Source: Saxidomus purpurata (taxonomy: Eukaryota; Mollusca; Bivalvia; Venerida; Veneridae). From it: DNA of 64,000 bases. A program made the translations under genes and the position numbers. Below the pieces are notes generated by a model. It was not told where the DNA came from. It was given only the letters and a program-made list of their open reading frames with translations, and did not search any database. Where the stretch lies: NCBI GenBank assembly GCA_022818135.1, contig JAFMSR010000010.1, positions 15,937,222 to 16,001,221 on the forward strand, read 5' to 3'. Below are positions 47,410-59,170 of this stretch, one piece after another (the stretch's first letter is position 1; every line of letters starts with the position of its first letter).

Positions 47410-47755
47410 TTAAAGGTCCACTACTAAGCGAAAATCAAGTGACAGTTATTTCAATGGCAAGTACATTACCTTATGCAAGACACTAAATAATGAAGATTGT
47501 CAGGTTAAAATTTACAGAAAGTGTTTGGAACACGAAGAAAAAGTATGTGTATAATATTGAAATCTCAGTGAATCGACAAAATGACCACCCAGGTCTCTTT
47601 AACATTCCTCATAATGCATAGTAAAATAAGTGTACATGTACTGTGGTTTATTTAGAATTTCTACATACCAACTTTCATTCTTTATTAAAAATAACTGATT
47701 TCTGTATTTTTAAAGTATATTTGAATTTTCGCTTTCCTTTGTATTGGACCCTTAA
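47410..47755 (+). mobile_element. Family H MITE (TTAA-flanked)
   Basis: From TTAAAGGTCCACTACTAAGC to TTGTATTGGACCCTTAA, matching 22323-22668 throughout. Confidence 0.85.
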
Positions 47756-48427
47756 CAGTCTGTTCTGTCAAATGACAAATAATGGTTGAATCATGGTTTG
47801 ACCAGGTATGTCAAATGGAAAGTTTCCACTTTAAGGCCAATCCAGGTATCAAACTGACATACATAGGGTAACAAACTGACAGTATCTTGGTTACTACCAT
47901 TGTATTGTCAGTGTATTACCCTATGACATTTAGACTATTACCAGAAATGTTCAGTTGCCAGATATCTGACATCACTCTGGAAATACAATGTCATTACACT
48001 GGTTTGTCCAAAATACCTCCTTTTGCTAGTTTGTTGGTCGTTTATTATCAGCTGTTCTGTGTTGTCAGTGTATTACCATATTTTCTTCAGTTAAATGTCA
48101 GTTTTGCCATCAGTCTTTTGTCATATGTGTCAGTCTATTGTTATGTGTCGTATTTTGTTCATAAAGTCTACTGAAATTCAAAATATTTTATTCATGCATG
48201 ATTTAATAGTGTTTTCAGTATCGCAATGTAGTTGCCAGTTTAATGCCAGATTATTGTAATGCTGTTACCAGATCTGGTATTACACTGATAATAAACTTGA
48301 TACGCACTGAGATAACTGGTGATAATAGAATAACAAACTGGCAATCAGCTGGAAAAAACTGAAGATACACTGGTAATACAATGGTAAAACACTGACAAAA
48401 CACTGGATTTACACTGACAATGTACAC
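47756..48427. repeat. Degenerate short repeats
   Basis: Recurring 'cagtgtattacc' and 'acactggtaatacaatgg' motifs on both strands. No gene. Confidence 0.45.
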
Positions 48428-48860
48428 AATTTTCGTAAGGGTGTGGTTTCAGAGAAGAAGATTTTTAAAGTTTTTCATATATAAGCCTATGTAAAACCGA
48501 GTGACCACCCGGGCGGTGTCAATTTTGACCCGGGGTCATAATTTGAAAAATCTTGGTAGAGGTCCACTTGACAATGCCACATGCTAAATATCTAAGCTCT
48601 CGGCCTTGCGGTTTTCGAGAAGAATTTTTTTAAAGTTTTTCCTATTTGCTGCCATACCAACCAGAGTTCTGCATGGAATGGAAATCTTTGAAAAACTTTG
48701 ATATAGCTTCATGCAAGGAACATCCATGCAAAGTTTCATCAACATTGGCCCAGTGCTTTCAGAGGAGATGTCGTTTAAAGGAAATGGTGAACGGTCGGAC
48801 GCCGGACGCAATGCGATCCTTATAGCTCACTCTGGCACTTTGTGCCAGGTGAGCTAACGT
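48428..48860 (-). repeat. Family A repeat (reverse), partial
   Basis: From 'gtgtggtttcagagaagaag' to 'ctttgtgccaggtgagctaa'. Confidence 0.75.
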
Positions 48861-48877
48861 CTAGTATAGTAATGTGA

Positions 48878-48945
48878 TCCATAAAAACAATATTAAACAG
48901 GGAATGCCAGGTAAAAAAGCCTCCCAAAACGAACCCACAGGACCA
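48878..48945 (-). mobile_element. Penelope-like element tail fragment
   Basis: The reverse complement matches the tail at 57090-57150 ('aaaacaatattaaacaggga', 'gcctcccaaaacgaacccac'). Confidence 0.65.
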
Positions 48946-49448
48946 TTAGTGCATAGTACATGTGATCACACACACCATAAGCCGGATTGGCTCTCGTCGA
49001 GGTCGGATTATACTCGTGCTACGTACTCGTCAGATCCGACGCACGACTCGGGCGAATCCGGCATCCTGGATCACGTTACTTTACTAATAATCCTATTATA
49101 TTACGACTTTAACAAGCTATATACAAGATTTGGTCTGGGGAATACCTGAGATATCTTCTCGGTTGTGTAATGCTGAAATATGCTACCATAGCAATGCTCA
49201 ATTTACAGTTTTACACTGTACTTTAGCTGTGTAAAGTTCAAAAACCTGTCCAGGGGATGAAGATAAGTTTTTTACCAGACCTCACAGGGACTGATCACAT
49301 AAAGTGCACTTACCGATGTTGGTGATGATCGTGGTCGCTAAATAGTTCGACAAGTACTGTCTTAAAATGAAAGCTCCCCGTTTCTGGTTAAAAATGACAT
49401 CTCAAAACATGAATAGTTAAAGTACTGACTGGAATAAACAACACAGTC
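48946..49448. other. Intergenic without recognised features
   Basis: GC-richer around 48965-49075; no coding or RNA pattern recognised. Confidence 0.35.
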
Positions 49449-50345
49449 AAGTCAAATATAGGGATACAAAACTAAATAACCTCCAAAACATAAATACATG
49501 TAATAGAATCTAAAGAAGTATCATTACTTAACCCAAAAGTTACAGCTATGCATTCCCAGTCATTATCGATAAAATCAGCGGTTTAAAATATACTGCAGTA
49601 CCGTAAACCATTCAATAATCTATATAGGGTTGTTGTTGTAAAAGAAATGGTTGAATGCGATTTAAAGAACGCCTGTATATTGATTAATTGTGGTAAAATT
49701 TGGCATTTTTTGCCATAGGCTCTTCTTTGAAATTTTATTTATTCATCATTTTACGTTTATTGAACACATAATATATGTTTCGAGAGATATAATCTGTTAG
49801 GTGTAAGGGGTGCCCCTTTAACCAAAATGTAAGCTATACATTCCATTAATCATCGTTAAAGGGACATACCCTATAGTTGATGTCAAACCAAATAACCCCC
49901 AAAACATAAATAATAGAATCTCTGGAAGTATTATAACACAACCTAAAAGTTTCAGCTATGCATTCTCAGTCTTTATCGATAAAATCAGCGGTTTTAAATG
50001 TACTGCAGTACCGTAAACCATTCAATAATCTATGTAGAGTTGTTGTTGTACAACTGATGGGTGGATGCGATTTATTGCAGAATGCTTCTATATTGATTAA
50101 TTGTGGTAAAATGAGGCATTTTTCGCCATAGGTTCTTATTTGAAATTGTATTTATTTATTATTTTACGTTCGTTGAACACAATCTATGTTTCGAGAATAT
50201 AATCTGCTACATTTAGGGAGTGCCTCTTTAAAATCAGCGTTTTAGAATAAGTTGCAATACACATTCAATAATTTATGTAAGTAGTGTGGTACAATTAATA
50301 GGTGGATATTGAGTTATTATAGAAGGTCTCTATGTTTATTATTTG
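49449..50345 (-). mobile_element. Three family C MITE copies in tandem (reverse)
   Basis: Copies at about 49449-49823, 49857-50235 (TTAAAGGGACATACCCTATA to TAGGGAGTGCCTCTTTAA) and a partial one to 50345. Confidence 0.75.
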
Positions 50346-50366
50346 TATATAAACGAGCCATTTTTT

Positions 50367-50835
50367 TCAAGCCCGCTTGCGGTGAGCTCGATATAGTTGT
50401 CACTTTTGGCGGTTCGGTGTATGTGCATGCGTCCGTGCGTGCGTGCGTCCGATTTTGTCCGGACCATATCTTTTTCATGCATTGAGGGATTTTGATGTTA
50501 CTTGGCACAAATGTTCACCATCATGAGACAGAGTGTCATGCACAAGAACCAAGTCCCTAGGTCTAAGGTCAAGGTCACACTTGGAGGTTAAAGGTTAAAT
50601 TCAAGAATGACTTTGTCCGGAGCTTATCTTTTACATGCATGGAGGGAATTTAATTTAACTTGGCACAAATGTTCACCATCATGAGACGGAGTGTCATGCG
50701 CAAGAACAAGGTCCCTAGGTCTAAGGTCAAGGTCACACTTGGAGGTTAAAGGTTAAATTCAAGAATGACTTTGTCCGGAGCATATCTTTTTCTTGCATGG
50801 AGGGCTTTTAATTTAACTTCTAAGAGATTTCGATG
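50367..50835. repeat. Family F repeat
   Basis: Head 'caagcccgcttgcggtgagc', then about 150-base modules repeating 'gtccctaggtctaaggtcaa' and 'ttggcacaaatgttcaccat'. Confidence 0.75.
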
Positions 50836-51648
50836 TTACTTTGTACAAATGTTCACCACCATGGTCTAACCTTGTTTTTAGAATTACTTCCCTTTGTTGT
50901 TACTATAAATAGCTTATATTGTAACTTTTTTATTACTGGCCGTAGAGAAAAATCGAGACCAATTTTCTGTGGTACAACATGCATGTTACATCCAATATTT
51001 AGGTGTATTTTGACCCATCTCTGTTTGGTAAGGAGTTAGCCCTTTTGACATATGGCGGGCTCGACATGTTGCACGTGGGCATCTTGTTCTACATAAGCTG
51101 TTGTATTGATTTATCATTTGACGCTCATAATCTGCCAGATGTAGTGAATATACTGTTAACGTCTTTACTAAATCATTGAACTGTACGAAACTGAATAGAA
51201 CAACATTTTTTTTCTGAAATACGGAACACAATTTTATGGGAAGCCCAATAGTGCCCCTTTGTTTGTTTTTTAATTGATAACAACAAAGTTGAACATTCAA
51301 GATAGTAAGTTAATATTATATAAGTTGAACCTTTATTGCCGATGTCAAGTTAACACTTCAAGACAATACTAAGTTAATTTCCCAATTGTCACAGTACACT
51401 TGAAATTCACCTTATTCAGTGCTTCAATTACGATTCCGTTTTTAGTAAATATGACATTTTTTTGATTATTACTAAGCTGAAAAAACTAAGATGATCTTTA
51501 TATTTTATCACAAGAATAAGGTGGCATATTTCTGCATATAATTCTAATTGCACTACTAAGTAAAATAAGAGTAAAGTCATGAATGTTTTGTTATTATTTT
51601 ATCGAAATATTTCAGTTAACAGCCATTTTGATTTGAGTTACTGTACTG
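50836..51648. other. Diverged dispersed repeat, no gene
   Basis: Positions 51080-51640 share phrases with 36019-36900. No coding pattern. Confidence 0.4.
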
Positions 51649-52009
51649 TTAAAGCTGCTCGCTCTCAGATTGTGGTAAAAATATTAACTTCTTCAAACTA
51701 TGAAAATAATGTATTTTAGAACATAGTCATATAAAAAGGTTCTAGTATAAATTCCTGTCACGTATATACGTAGATCTGAAATTATACGCTTCCAAATAAT
51801 AAAGCATTGCAAACGCTTTTGAAATTCCAATATAAACATATAGTGTAGCGGTGTCGTAAAACCAGCATTTTCAATCGATTTTTGCAAATTCCTACCTAGA
51901 TTTTTACTTCTTCAGTAGATTCTTGCCTTAAGTTTTATATTTATGCATTATTAGATCATTTTTGAAAAATTTCTTTTTTTCAACAGCAGCTGAGAGCGAG
52001 CAGCTTTAA
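51649..52009 (+). mobile_element. TTAA-flanked MITE, complete 361-base copy
   Basis: From TTAAAGCTGCTCGCTCTCAG to CTGAGAGCGAGCAGCTTTAA. The 16-base inverted ends are perfect. Confidence 0.9.
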
Positions 52010-53137
52010 CTGGTAACATAAATTAAAAGATTTCTGCAATAAATATATTAGTTTTCATGAAAAACAAATCTTTCTTGAAAAGTAAAAACTGTTTGCGAAA
52101 ATCTGTATTGTATTTTCGTATGTAATTAAAAGTTTTCGAGAAATGTTTTTACTTTTCGTGAACAATTGTTTTCGGATTTTTGCAACTTTGCAGTATACAA
52201 GATTTGGTCCTAGGAATACCTAACATATTGTTAAAGGGCATGTTCCTGATGGGGAGTGTCCCTTAAATCATAAAAAACTTGTGTATGCTGCATTTTTCAA
52301 TGGATCGTCATGAAACTTTGCCAGAATGAGTTTCTTGAATCTAAGTTGAGTTTAAAAAGCATCATTTCAGATCAAAACCTATGTCACAAAGAAAGTAAAA
52401 CAAAACGACGAGTGTTTACAACTGAAATCTCATTTGCACTTTTCTAGTTAAGATGAATTTCTTGATGGTATTGTGCATTGTCTTTCCATTACAACGTCTA
52501 GTGGCACTAAGTTTTCTATCACAGTTTAGCTAAAATGACACTGAAGTACAAGTATTTTAACCTTTTTGATGCTATTGTTGTGTTATTAACAGAATAAATA
52601 CGTAAAGTAACGACAGACGAACCTACTGTATTAGTTGTGAGTAACGTCAGGCACGAACAACTTTAGTACCCGCTTTCGAAAACAACCAATTACCTCTCAA
52701 TTTTCGAACGGAATTAATATAGCTCTACCACACAAGTAAACTTAAAGTTCAGCAAAAAATGTAGCAAAATTAATTTTGTGTCAAAAATAAATAATAATTA
52801 TTTATTACAACGAATATCCGAGATTGGTTAACGGTATGAATGACAATATATAACACTCTTCTACACAAAACATGTACCGGTATATCTTTACCTTCATTTA
52901 CATTTGTACACTATGCAAAACATTATAAGTAATGAGATCAGTCCTTCAAGAAAGTATCAATCTTCGCCAGTATGTACACTGTGGAAATTGCAGTTTCGCC
53001 AGTGTGTACACCACGGAAGTTCAGATTTGATAATCACTATATATGTGTGAAAGCGAAAATTCATGTAATAAGTTTTTGTATGTAATTAAAAGTGTGCCAT
53101 GTGGCGGCCGTAAAAAGTCTCCCCGTACATTCAATCA
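52010..53137. other. Region upstream of the Penelope-like element
   Basis: No gene recognised. A short direct repeat ('cgccagtatgtacactgtgg' / 'cgccagtgtgtacaccacgg') lies at 52968-53020. The 5' end of the retroelement is probably within this stretch but was not located. Confidence 0.4.
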
Positions 53138-56100
53138 ATGTTGTTATATTTTCATCCTTCAGGGATTGTTATTCGTTCTAAACCCTCGGCCTCTGTCAAG
53201 ATGAGGAGTATTTTATACCGTGTTGAAGGTTCTGTGTTCACTGGCATTCGGGTCCATGCTAGTTATCCCGTCCTATTGTATTGTGCGACCTCCAGCGCGA
53301 TTAACCAGGTTGTGTTTAATTGTCGCTTAATATTTTCACTTGACGAATTGATACTGATGACTTTTCTACCCGAACGCCACTTTTCACAGAATGGTATTAC
53401 AAAATTACATTACATGAGTACATATAATATAGTTCCGAAATTAATTCTTTCACCTCTTCGGTTAAACTCTGCATCATCTGTACATCTGCCTAATAACAAC
53501 AGTACTTTTTTAAGACATACACCATCTATCTGCCTTTCTCCTTTAAAGCTACATTCTGCACAGTCATTTTATATTCCACGTACTCATTTTAATTCTCCAG
53601 CTGTTTTTCGTAATAATCTACGTATTCGTCTATCACCTTTAACTTCTACTATACTGAAGAAATATAAAATAAAACATACAAATTTTCCGCAGAGATGTAG
53701 AGGGTACCGTTCTATTAACAAGTGCAATGCTAAGAGGTGCGGTTGTTGCAATCATTTATCGCTCAGGTCTACAATTACCTCAAATGTTAACGGCAGAACT
53801 TTTAATGTGGTACTTAACTCTGTCGTTGATTGAAATGCGTCCCACATGATTTATGTACTGACTTGAAACGCACCCAATTGTGGTATTCAGTATGTTGGGC
53901 AAACTGGGCGATCTTTAAAAATTCGTTTCCGCGAGCATTCTTACAAAATGCGAAGTCGGAAGAAGTTCACTACATTTTTATATCAACACTTTCGTAAATC
54001 TGGCCATACAATTGATCAGGTAACCATTCAGCCAGTAGAGCAAATCGTCTATGATATAAATTGTACATCTAGTTTTAAAATCAAAGCCAGACATTTAGCA
54101 GAATTCAAATGGATAAAAAATTTACAGTCACCGTTTCCGTTGGGCTTCAATGATAATATTTATCAAGAAGGTAATATCTCTAAAAACCCTGATATCGATA
54201 TATTTTCAATTTTAAATATTAGGAAACGTAAATCTAGGTCTCATGGAATTAGACGCAATGGTAATATTAAGCGCAAATCAAAAGTCAATATTTCTGTTGC
54301 AGACCTCGATATAATTCTTTCAAACTCTGGTAGACATTCAATGCTTTCTCGTCTCACATCTTTATCTATTCAGTCTCTTAAAAAACTAGACGAGGAAGCG
54401 GACCAGTACGTTATTCAAACAGATCCGTTTTACACTGTGTCATATCTTATCCAACATTACACACAACACGTTCTCCGTCCACATATTGACACTCAATCTG
54501 ATCATGATAGACATTTTCTTAAAATTCATTTCATTAATAAAGGTATTGACTTCATCGATATACCCAGTATATTTCGTGATAGACGTGTCATTGATTCTGT
54601 GCCTAAGTATTTCCGAAACTCCGAAGTTCCTATTATCTGTTATAAATATAAAACACCTGTTAGAAATGTTATATTCAATTACAATAAAATTGTTTCCGAC
54701 CTAGATGTTCAAACAAATACCCCTTCTTACTGCGAATGTAAAAACTCGAAATTTTGCTATTCAGATGCCGGTCATGTCATCACTGGTAATTTTGATATTA
54801 TTAAAGACAAGCGTATTCGTAATTTATTCTTTAAAGGACCAAAATACAGAATTCCTTCTACTATTGATTATCATGCTTGTCGTGGTCATATTGCGGAATC
54901 CATCGAAACTTTTTGTGTTAAATGGTGTCGTCGTGAGAATGCTGATCCAAATGCATTAACGTCTTGGAAACGAAGTATTTTTAACATTGTCGATTCTCGT
55001 ATAAAATTTTACCAAACAAATGAACACCTACTTCCATCAAAACCCAAGTTTACTTTAAGACATCTGAAAAAGGAAATCCTAGAATTTCATTCTAAGTATG
55101 TCTTTAATGTTTTACAAAACGAACTAAATAGCACTAAAGCTTATATATTGAGTCCTTCCGTTGAACAAAATGTGGTCACTGATCACATCAGTGAAGTTTC
55201 TAATTTGAAAGTCCGTATAGATGATCAACATATTAAACTTCCTACTATGTACTGGATTCCTAAATTACATAAACAACCATATAAAGCTCGTTTCATCGCT
55301 AATTCAAGCTCTTGTACCACTACAAATATTTCAAAACTATTAACATCTTGCCTAACTGCTATAAAAGCCCACGTGAAAAGATATTGTGATAAAGTATACG
55401 AAAACTCTGGTAAACATTTATTTTGGTCGATCAAAAATTCTGGCGAAATCCTGGATAAGTTTAAAGTTAATAATTACAAAGTAACTTCAGTCAGTACATA
55501 CGATTTTTCTACACTGTATACCACTTTACCACATAATTTGATAAATGACAAGCTAACTGCCCTAATTCAAAAGACTTTTGCCAGGGAGAATGCTACATTT
55601 CTCGCCTGCAATTTCGATAAAGCTTTTTTACTAGCTGTATTGTTAAACATTATACTATGTGGACCTGTGACGAAGTTTGTAAAGCCCTTTCCTTTTTATT
55701 GAACAACATTTATATAAGGTTTGGGAATGCAGTTTTCAGACAAGTAATCGGTATTCCCATGGGAACAAATTGTGCACCCCTTGTCGCAGATTTGTTTTTA
55801 TATTGTTATGAAAGAGACTTTATGTTGAGTCTTTCTCCAGACACGCAGGCAGACATTATCACTGCTTTTAATAATACATCACGCTATCTGGATGATATTC
55901 TTAATATGGATAACCCGTTTTTTGGTCAATTGGTGGACACTATTTATCCCCGGGAACTCCAGTTAATTAAAACTAACAATTTGGATACTGGTGCTTCATT
56001 TTTAGATTTACATCTCTCTATTTATAACAATATTATACATACCAAAATTTATGACAAGAGGGATGATTTTAATTTTAGTATTGTAAATTTCCCCCATTTG

Positions 56101-56544
56101 GATGGGGATGTACCTCATGCTACATCTTATGGGGTATACATTTCTCAGTTAATTCGGTTTGCCAGAGCGTGTAGTTATGTTGAGGATTTCAATGAACGTA
56201 ATCAATATATTACAAATAAACTTCTTCAACAGGGCTACCGTTATTACAAATTGCGTAAATATTTTGCTAAATTTTACTATCGTAATTCTGATTTGGTTTT
56301 GAAATTCAATAGTAATCTAAAGACTCTTCTGCGAGAAGGTATTTCAAAACCCGATTTTTATGGGGATGTGGTTTACAAACTTCGTAAGATTTTGGGTCAT
56401 GGCAATTTTCCAACTGTATTTGCTAAAATTATAAAACGTTTTGTTAAAAGAGGTTACGACCCAACTGTTTTGAGACACACCGCATGTTTGGTGTTCAACC
56501 CGTTTACAGTTGGACGCTATGCTTCCCTCTTTGATTGTGTCTGA
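53138..56544 (+). CDS. Naiad-type Penelope-like retroelement: GIY-YIG nuclease - CxC linker - reverse transcriptase, with two in-frame TGA codons
   Basis: One reading frame from the ATG at 53138 (in-frame TAA upstream at 53111). It contains only TGA interruptions at 53831 and 53864, no TAA or TAG, up to about 55624. The frame then moves by one base within a six-T run (55624-55629) and stays open to the TGA at 56542, about 1,135 residues. Order of parts: basic N-terminal region; CNAKRCGCC zinc-binding cluster; GIY-YIG nuclease starting GIQYVGQTGRSLKIRFREHS (53882); CEC motif at 54731-54739 followed by HVITGNFDIIKDKRIRNLF; RT blocks YWIPKLHKQPYKARFIANSS, STYDFSTLYTTLPH, GIPMGTNCAPLVADLFL, and YLDD at 55885-55896. 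An N-terminal nuclease plus CxC linker is the layout of Naiad elements; clam members are known to encode selenoproteins. The translation start could also be an internal Met near 53414. Confidence 0.9.
53831..53833 (+). other. In-frame TGA, probable selenocysteine codon 1
   Basis: It falls directly after NVVLNSVVD and before NASHMIYVLT. In related nucleases this position, shortly before the 'IYxIxC' strand, is normally cysteine. Confidence 0.75.
53864..53866 (+). other. In-frame TGA, probable selenocysteine codon 2
   Basis: Eleven codons after the first. It takes the place of the first cysteine of the C-x2-4-C pair just before the GIY motif; the partner Cys is kept (NAPNC then GIQYVGQT). Confidence 0.75.
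55624..55629 (+). other. Frame change in a T run of the retroelement
   Basis: The plus-strand frame in use up to here closes at 55702, while the frame starting near 55630 continues the RT domain (MWTCDEVCKAL, then GIPMGTN). The change fits a one-base length difference in the six-T run: either inactivation or a sequencing error. Confidence 0.8.
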
Positions 56545-57023
56545 CGGAAGAGGGGGAGGACTCTGTGATGGGCAGTTTTTAAATCCCACTGGGACGAAAC
56601 TGTTTTGATTTCTGTCCTCTGGCCTGTTTCGTCGGGCCCTTAAGGGTGTTTCTCTTGGTGCTCTGCCTTCTGCAAAGGCATTGAGTACATACGTTTTTTG
56701 GTTCTCAAGGTTTGCTTTTTATATATTTATACACGAGCATTTTTGTGTTTTACATACCATGCCTTTTGTTTCCATTGCGTGTGTTAGAGATTCACCTAGC
56801 AGGGATTACTTTTATTTACACTGTCCTGTGACTTTGGAACATGGTGGGGTTAAGAGTGAGGTTGGGTGCGCACCATAAACCGGTTTAAGCTCCCCAGTGG
56901 TGTTTTTGCCACTGACCGTTCCAAGGCGGTGCCCCACTGTGTTCCTTTAATTGTTCGTTTTGTCCTCGTGTGTTTGCTTTGTATGCTAGTGTGTGTTGGT
57001 AGTGTATATGTGTGTGTGTACAT

Positions 57024-57064
<41 letters not shown>

Positions 57065-57151
57065 GGTGGTGTCTCTGGGTGTGTGGGGTCGTTTTGGGAG
57101 GCTGCGTGTTTGGTACGTGGCATTCCCTGTTTGATATTATTTTTGTTTTTG
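56545..57151 (+). mobile_element. 3' untranslated tail of the Penelope-like element with a (TG)n run
   Basis: It contains the SECIS candidate, the block 'caccataaaccggtttaagc' / 'actgaccgttccaaggcggt', a (TG)n microsatellite at about 57028-57062, and the terminal block 'tcgttttgggaggctgcgtg' to 'tttgatattatttttgtttt'. Fragments of this tail recur at 25368, 46725, 48878, 57255 and 58912. Confidence 0.75.
56556..56619 (+). promoter_or_regulatory. Candidate SECIS element (selenocysteine insertion), form-2 type
   Basis: The lower helix pairs 56556-56561 (gaggac) with 56614-56619 (gtcctc). A 4x4 internal loop follows. The non-Watson-Crick quartet is UGAU at 56566-56569 opposite UGAU at 56606-56609 (tandem G-A and A-G, flanked by U-U). 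Helix II pairs 56570-56578 with 56597-56605 (nine pairs, three of them G-U). An unpaired AAA at 56581-56583 lies 12 bases after the quartet strand. A four-pair mini-stem tccc/ggga closes a three-base loop. It sits 12 bases after the stop codon. The base before the 5' UGA is G rather than the more usual A. Confidence 0.75.
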
Positions 57152-57254
57152 TACTCTGTGAGAATGAAAGCTCACACGAAAAGTTTTTACTATAAAGCGA
57201 TTTAATGGAAACAGTTTCGCTGGCTCGCTTCTGACCGGTATTACGATGTAGACA

Positions 57255-57352
57255 ACACAAAAACAAAAATAATATCAAACAGGGAACGCCACGTACCAAA
57301 AACGCAGCCTCCCCAAAACGAGCCCCACAGCACCCAGAAGTGCACACCACCA

Positions 57353-57382
<30 letters not shown>
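57255..57382 (-). mobile_element. Inverted tail copy of the Penelope-like element with a (CA)n run
   Basis: The reverse complement of 57060-57151 ('aaacaaaaataatatcaaac', 'cagcctccccaaaacgagcc') followed by (CA)n at 57353-57380. About 100 bases of unrelated DNA separate the two tails. Confidence 0.82.
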
Positions 57383-57387
<5 letters not shown>

Positions 57388-58274
57388 AAGCTACAAACAT
57401 TCGAAAACTCATAACAGGACAGGAGCTAACAATCATTGGTCCTTCCATGGAAGGGACACTTAGAATTGTACAGACACACTTGACTGAACAATGCAGCACG
57501 TAAGCCGTTTTTCGGTGTGTTTCCGTTATAAATTAAACGTTGTGATATTCAAAATTGGATGGTGGTTATTTCCCTTTATGTGAGAACTTCACTTGGTAAG
57601 CTATAGTGTCACTATTTGCACTTCGAAGGCAAACCGATTTTACATGTTGACATTTAATAGCTTTCCGCCTTCTACAAAATGGTGTGACAGTTCTAAAATA
57701 TCAGATCTGTGAAAGGGGTCACACTGAAACGCCAAATTAATTAGGCTAGGTAAGTTATTGCATACATATACAAAATAAGCTATGTGCTGGACTTGCAGAA
57801 ATCGCCCGACAATATGTTTGCTTTTGCATTATGGGTTTGACAAATAGCTGAAATAATGTTAATTTACATATCGTTTGCACAGCGTAGAAATATGCTAATA
57901 TTGTTGCTGGGAGTATTGGCGCGAACTTACCATGTGACCATATAAAAGCAGATCTAGCGTGACGTAGTAACAGGTGCGTGGAGTATTAAATATTGTAGAT
58001 ACTAATGCATGAAATTGTTTAGACTGTCGTAGTTTGTAATTCAATAAAATATATAGACAGATGTGCCCTAGAAGGAACTTTTGGAATGCTATAACTTTGA
58101 GGGTGATTGCAGTTGCCTAATTTGATGAACTATTCACATTTGTTTGGACTTCGTCTTGAAATCTTTGAATTTGCATGCACATGTAGTAATTTGAGGCATT
58201 GGTTTTAAAACTAGGTCTTGCTTCATCTATATAGCTATTTACCACCATGCATTTGTCATTTAAAAATGTCCAAC
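57383..58274. other. Intergenic without recognised features
   Basis: No gene or repeat was identified. Confidence 0.4.
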
Positions 58275-58644
58275 TTAAAGCTGCTCGCTCTCAGATTTTG
58301 GTAAAAAAAGAAAGTTCTTCAAACTGTATGTAAATAACGTATTTTAGAACATACAGTCATACTAAAAGGCTCCAGTATAAATTCCTGCCACGTTTATCTC
58401 TAAATTAAAAAAAATACGCTACCATTTGTGCCAAGTTATTTTAAATTCAAACGCTTTTGAAATTTCAGTATAAATATATAGTGTAGCGGTGCCGTGTAAC
58501 CGACATATTCAATCGATTTCTGCAAATTCCTACCTAGAGTTTTGCTTATAACTTGGTTCTAGCCTTTAGTTTTATATTTAGGTATAATTATGTCAATTTA
58601 AAAAAAAAAAAATTTCAGCGGTAACTGAGAGCGAGCAGCTTTAA
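58275..58644 (+). mobile_element. TTAA-flanked MITE, complete 370-base copy
   Basis: Same ends as 51649-52009; somewhat diverged inside. Confidence 0.9.
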
Positions 58645-58911
58645 TGCAACAAGACTGTCTGCATATTCATACATATGCTTGCACTTCTCACTTGTAATGC
58701 ATCATTTGGTAGTAAGCACGTTTCATTTACATTATCCACTTGGATGGTCGGATGTAAGCGTGTTGTTATTTTTCCATAAAGAAACTTCCATGGTAACGCA
58801 ACCATCTATTTAATCGATGTTTCTCGTAACAGGTCCTTAACCGCCTCAGCAATTTGTAAAATTGCATCATTGTCAGGAGCAACTGATTTGCCCTTTCCCC
58901 AACCAATGAAA
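58645..58911. other. Spacer without recognised features
   Basis: Nothing identified. Confidence 0.4.
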
Positions 58912-58943
58912 AAAAACAAAAGGGAAGCCACGTACCAAAAAGG

Positions 58944-58984
<41 letters not shown>

Positions 58985-59170
58985 GCAAAACGAACCCCAC
59001 AGTGCCAGTCACACCACCAATACACAATCAAAGATGCAAACAATTTCGGCATTTTTTACAAGCAAACACACGAGGACAAAACGAACACTCAAAGGGACAC
59101 AGTTTTTCACACCAACAAATGGGGGGGTTAAACCGGCTTATGGGGGGCCCCCAACCTCCCTTTTACCCCC
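58912..59170 (-). mobile_element. Penelope-like tail fragment, interrupted by a ~40-base G run
   Basis: The reverse complement follows 56865-57130 ('acacgaggacaaaacgaaca', 'ttaaaccggctta'), but with a G run at about 58944-58982 and further inflated G/C runs at 59120-59150. Confidence 0.75.

Noticed and set aside
53831..53866. Reading the two TGA codons as ordinary inactivating stops
   Set aside because: Only TGA occurs, only at cysteine positions, with a SECIS-like hairpin downstream. Decay remains possible but is less likely.
56850..57499. Cysteine/valine-rich frames around the (TG)n and (CA)n runs
   Set aside because: Translations of microsatellites within the retroelement tail.
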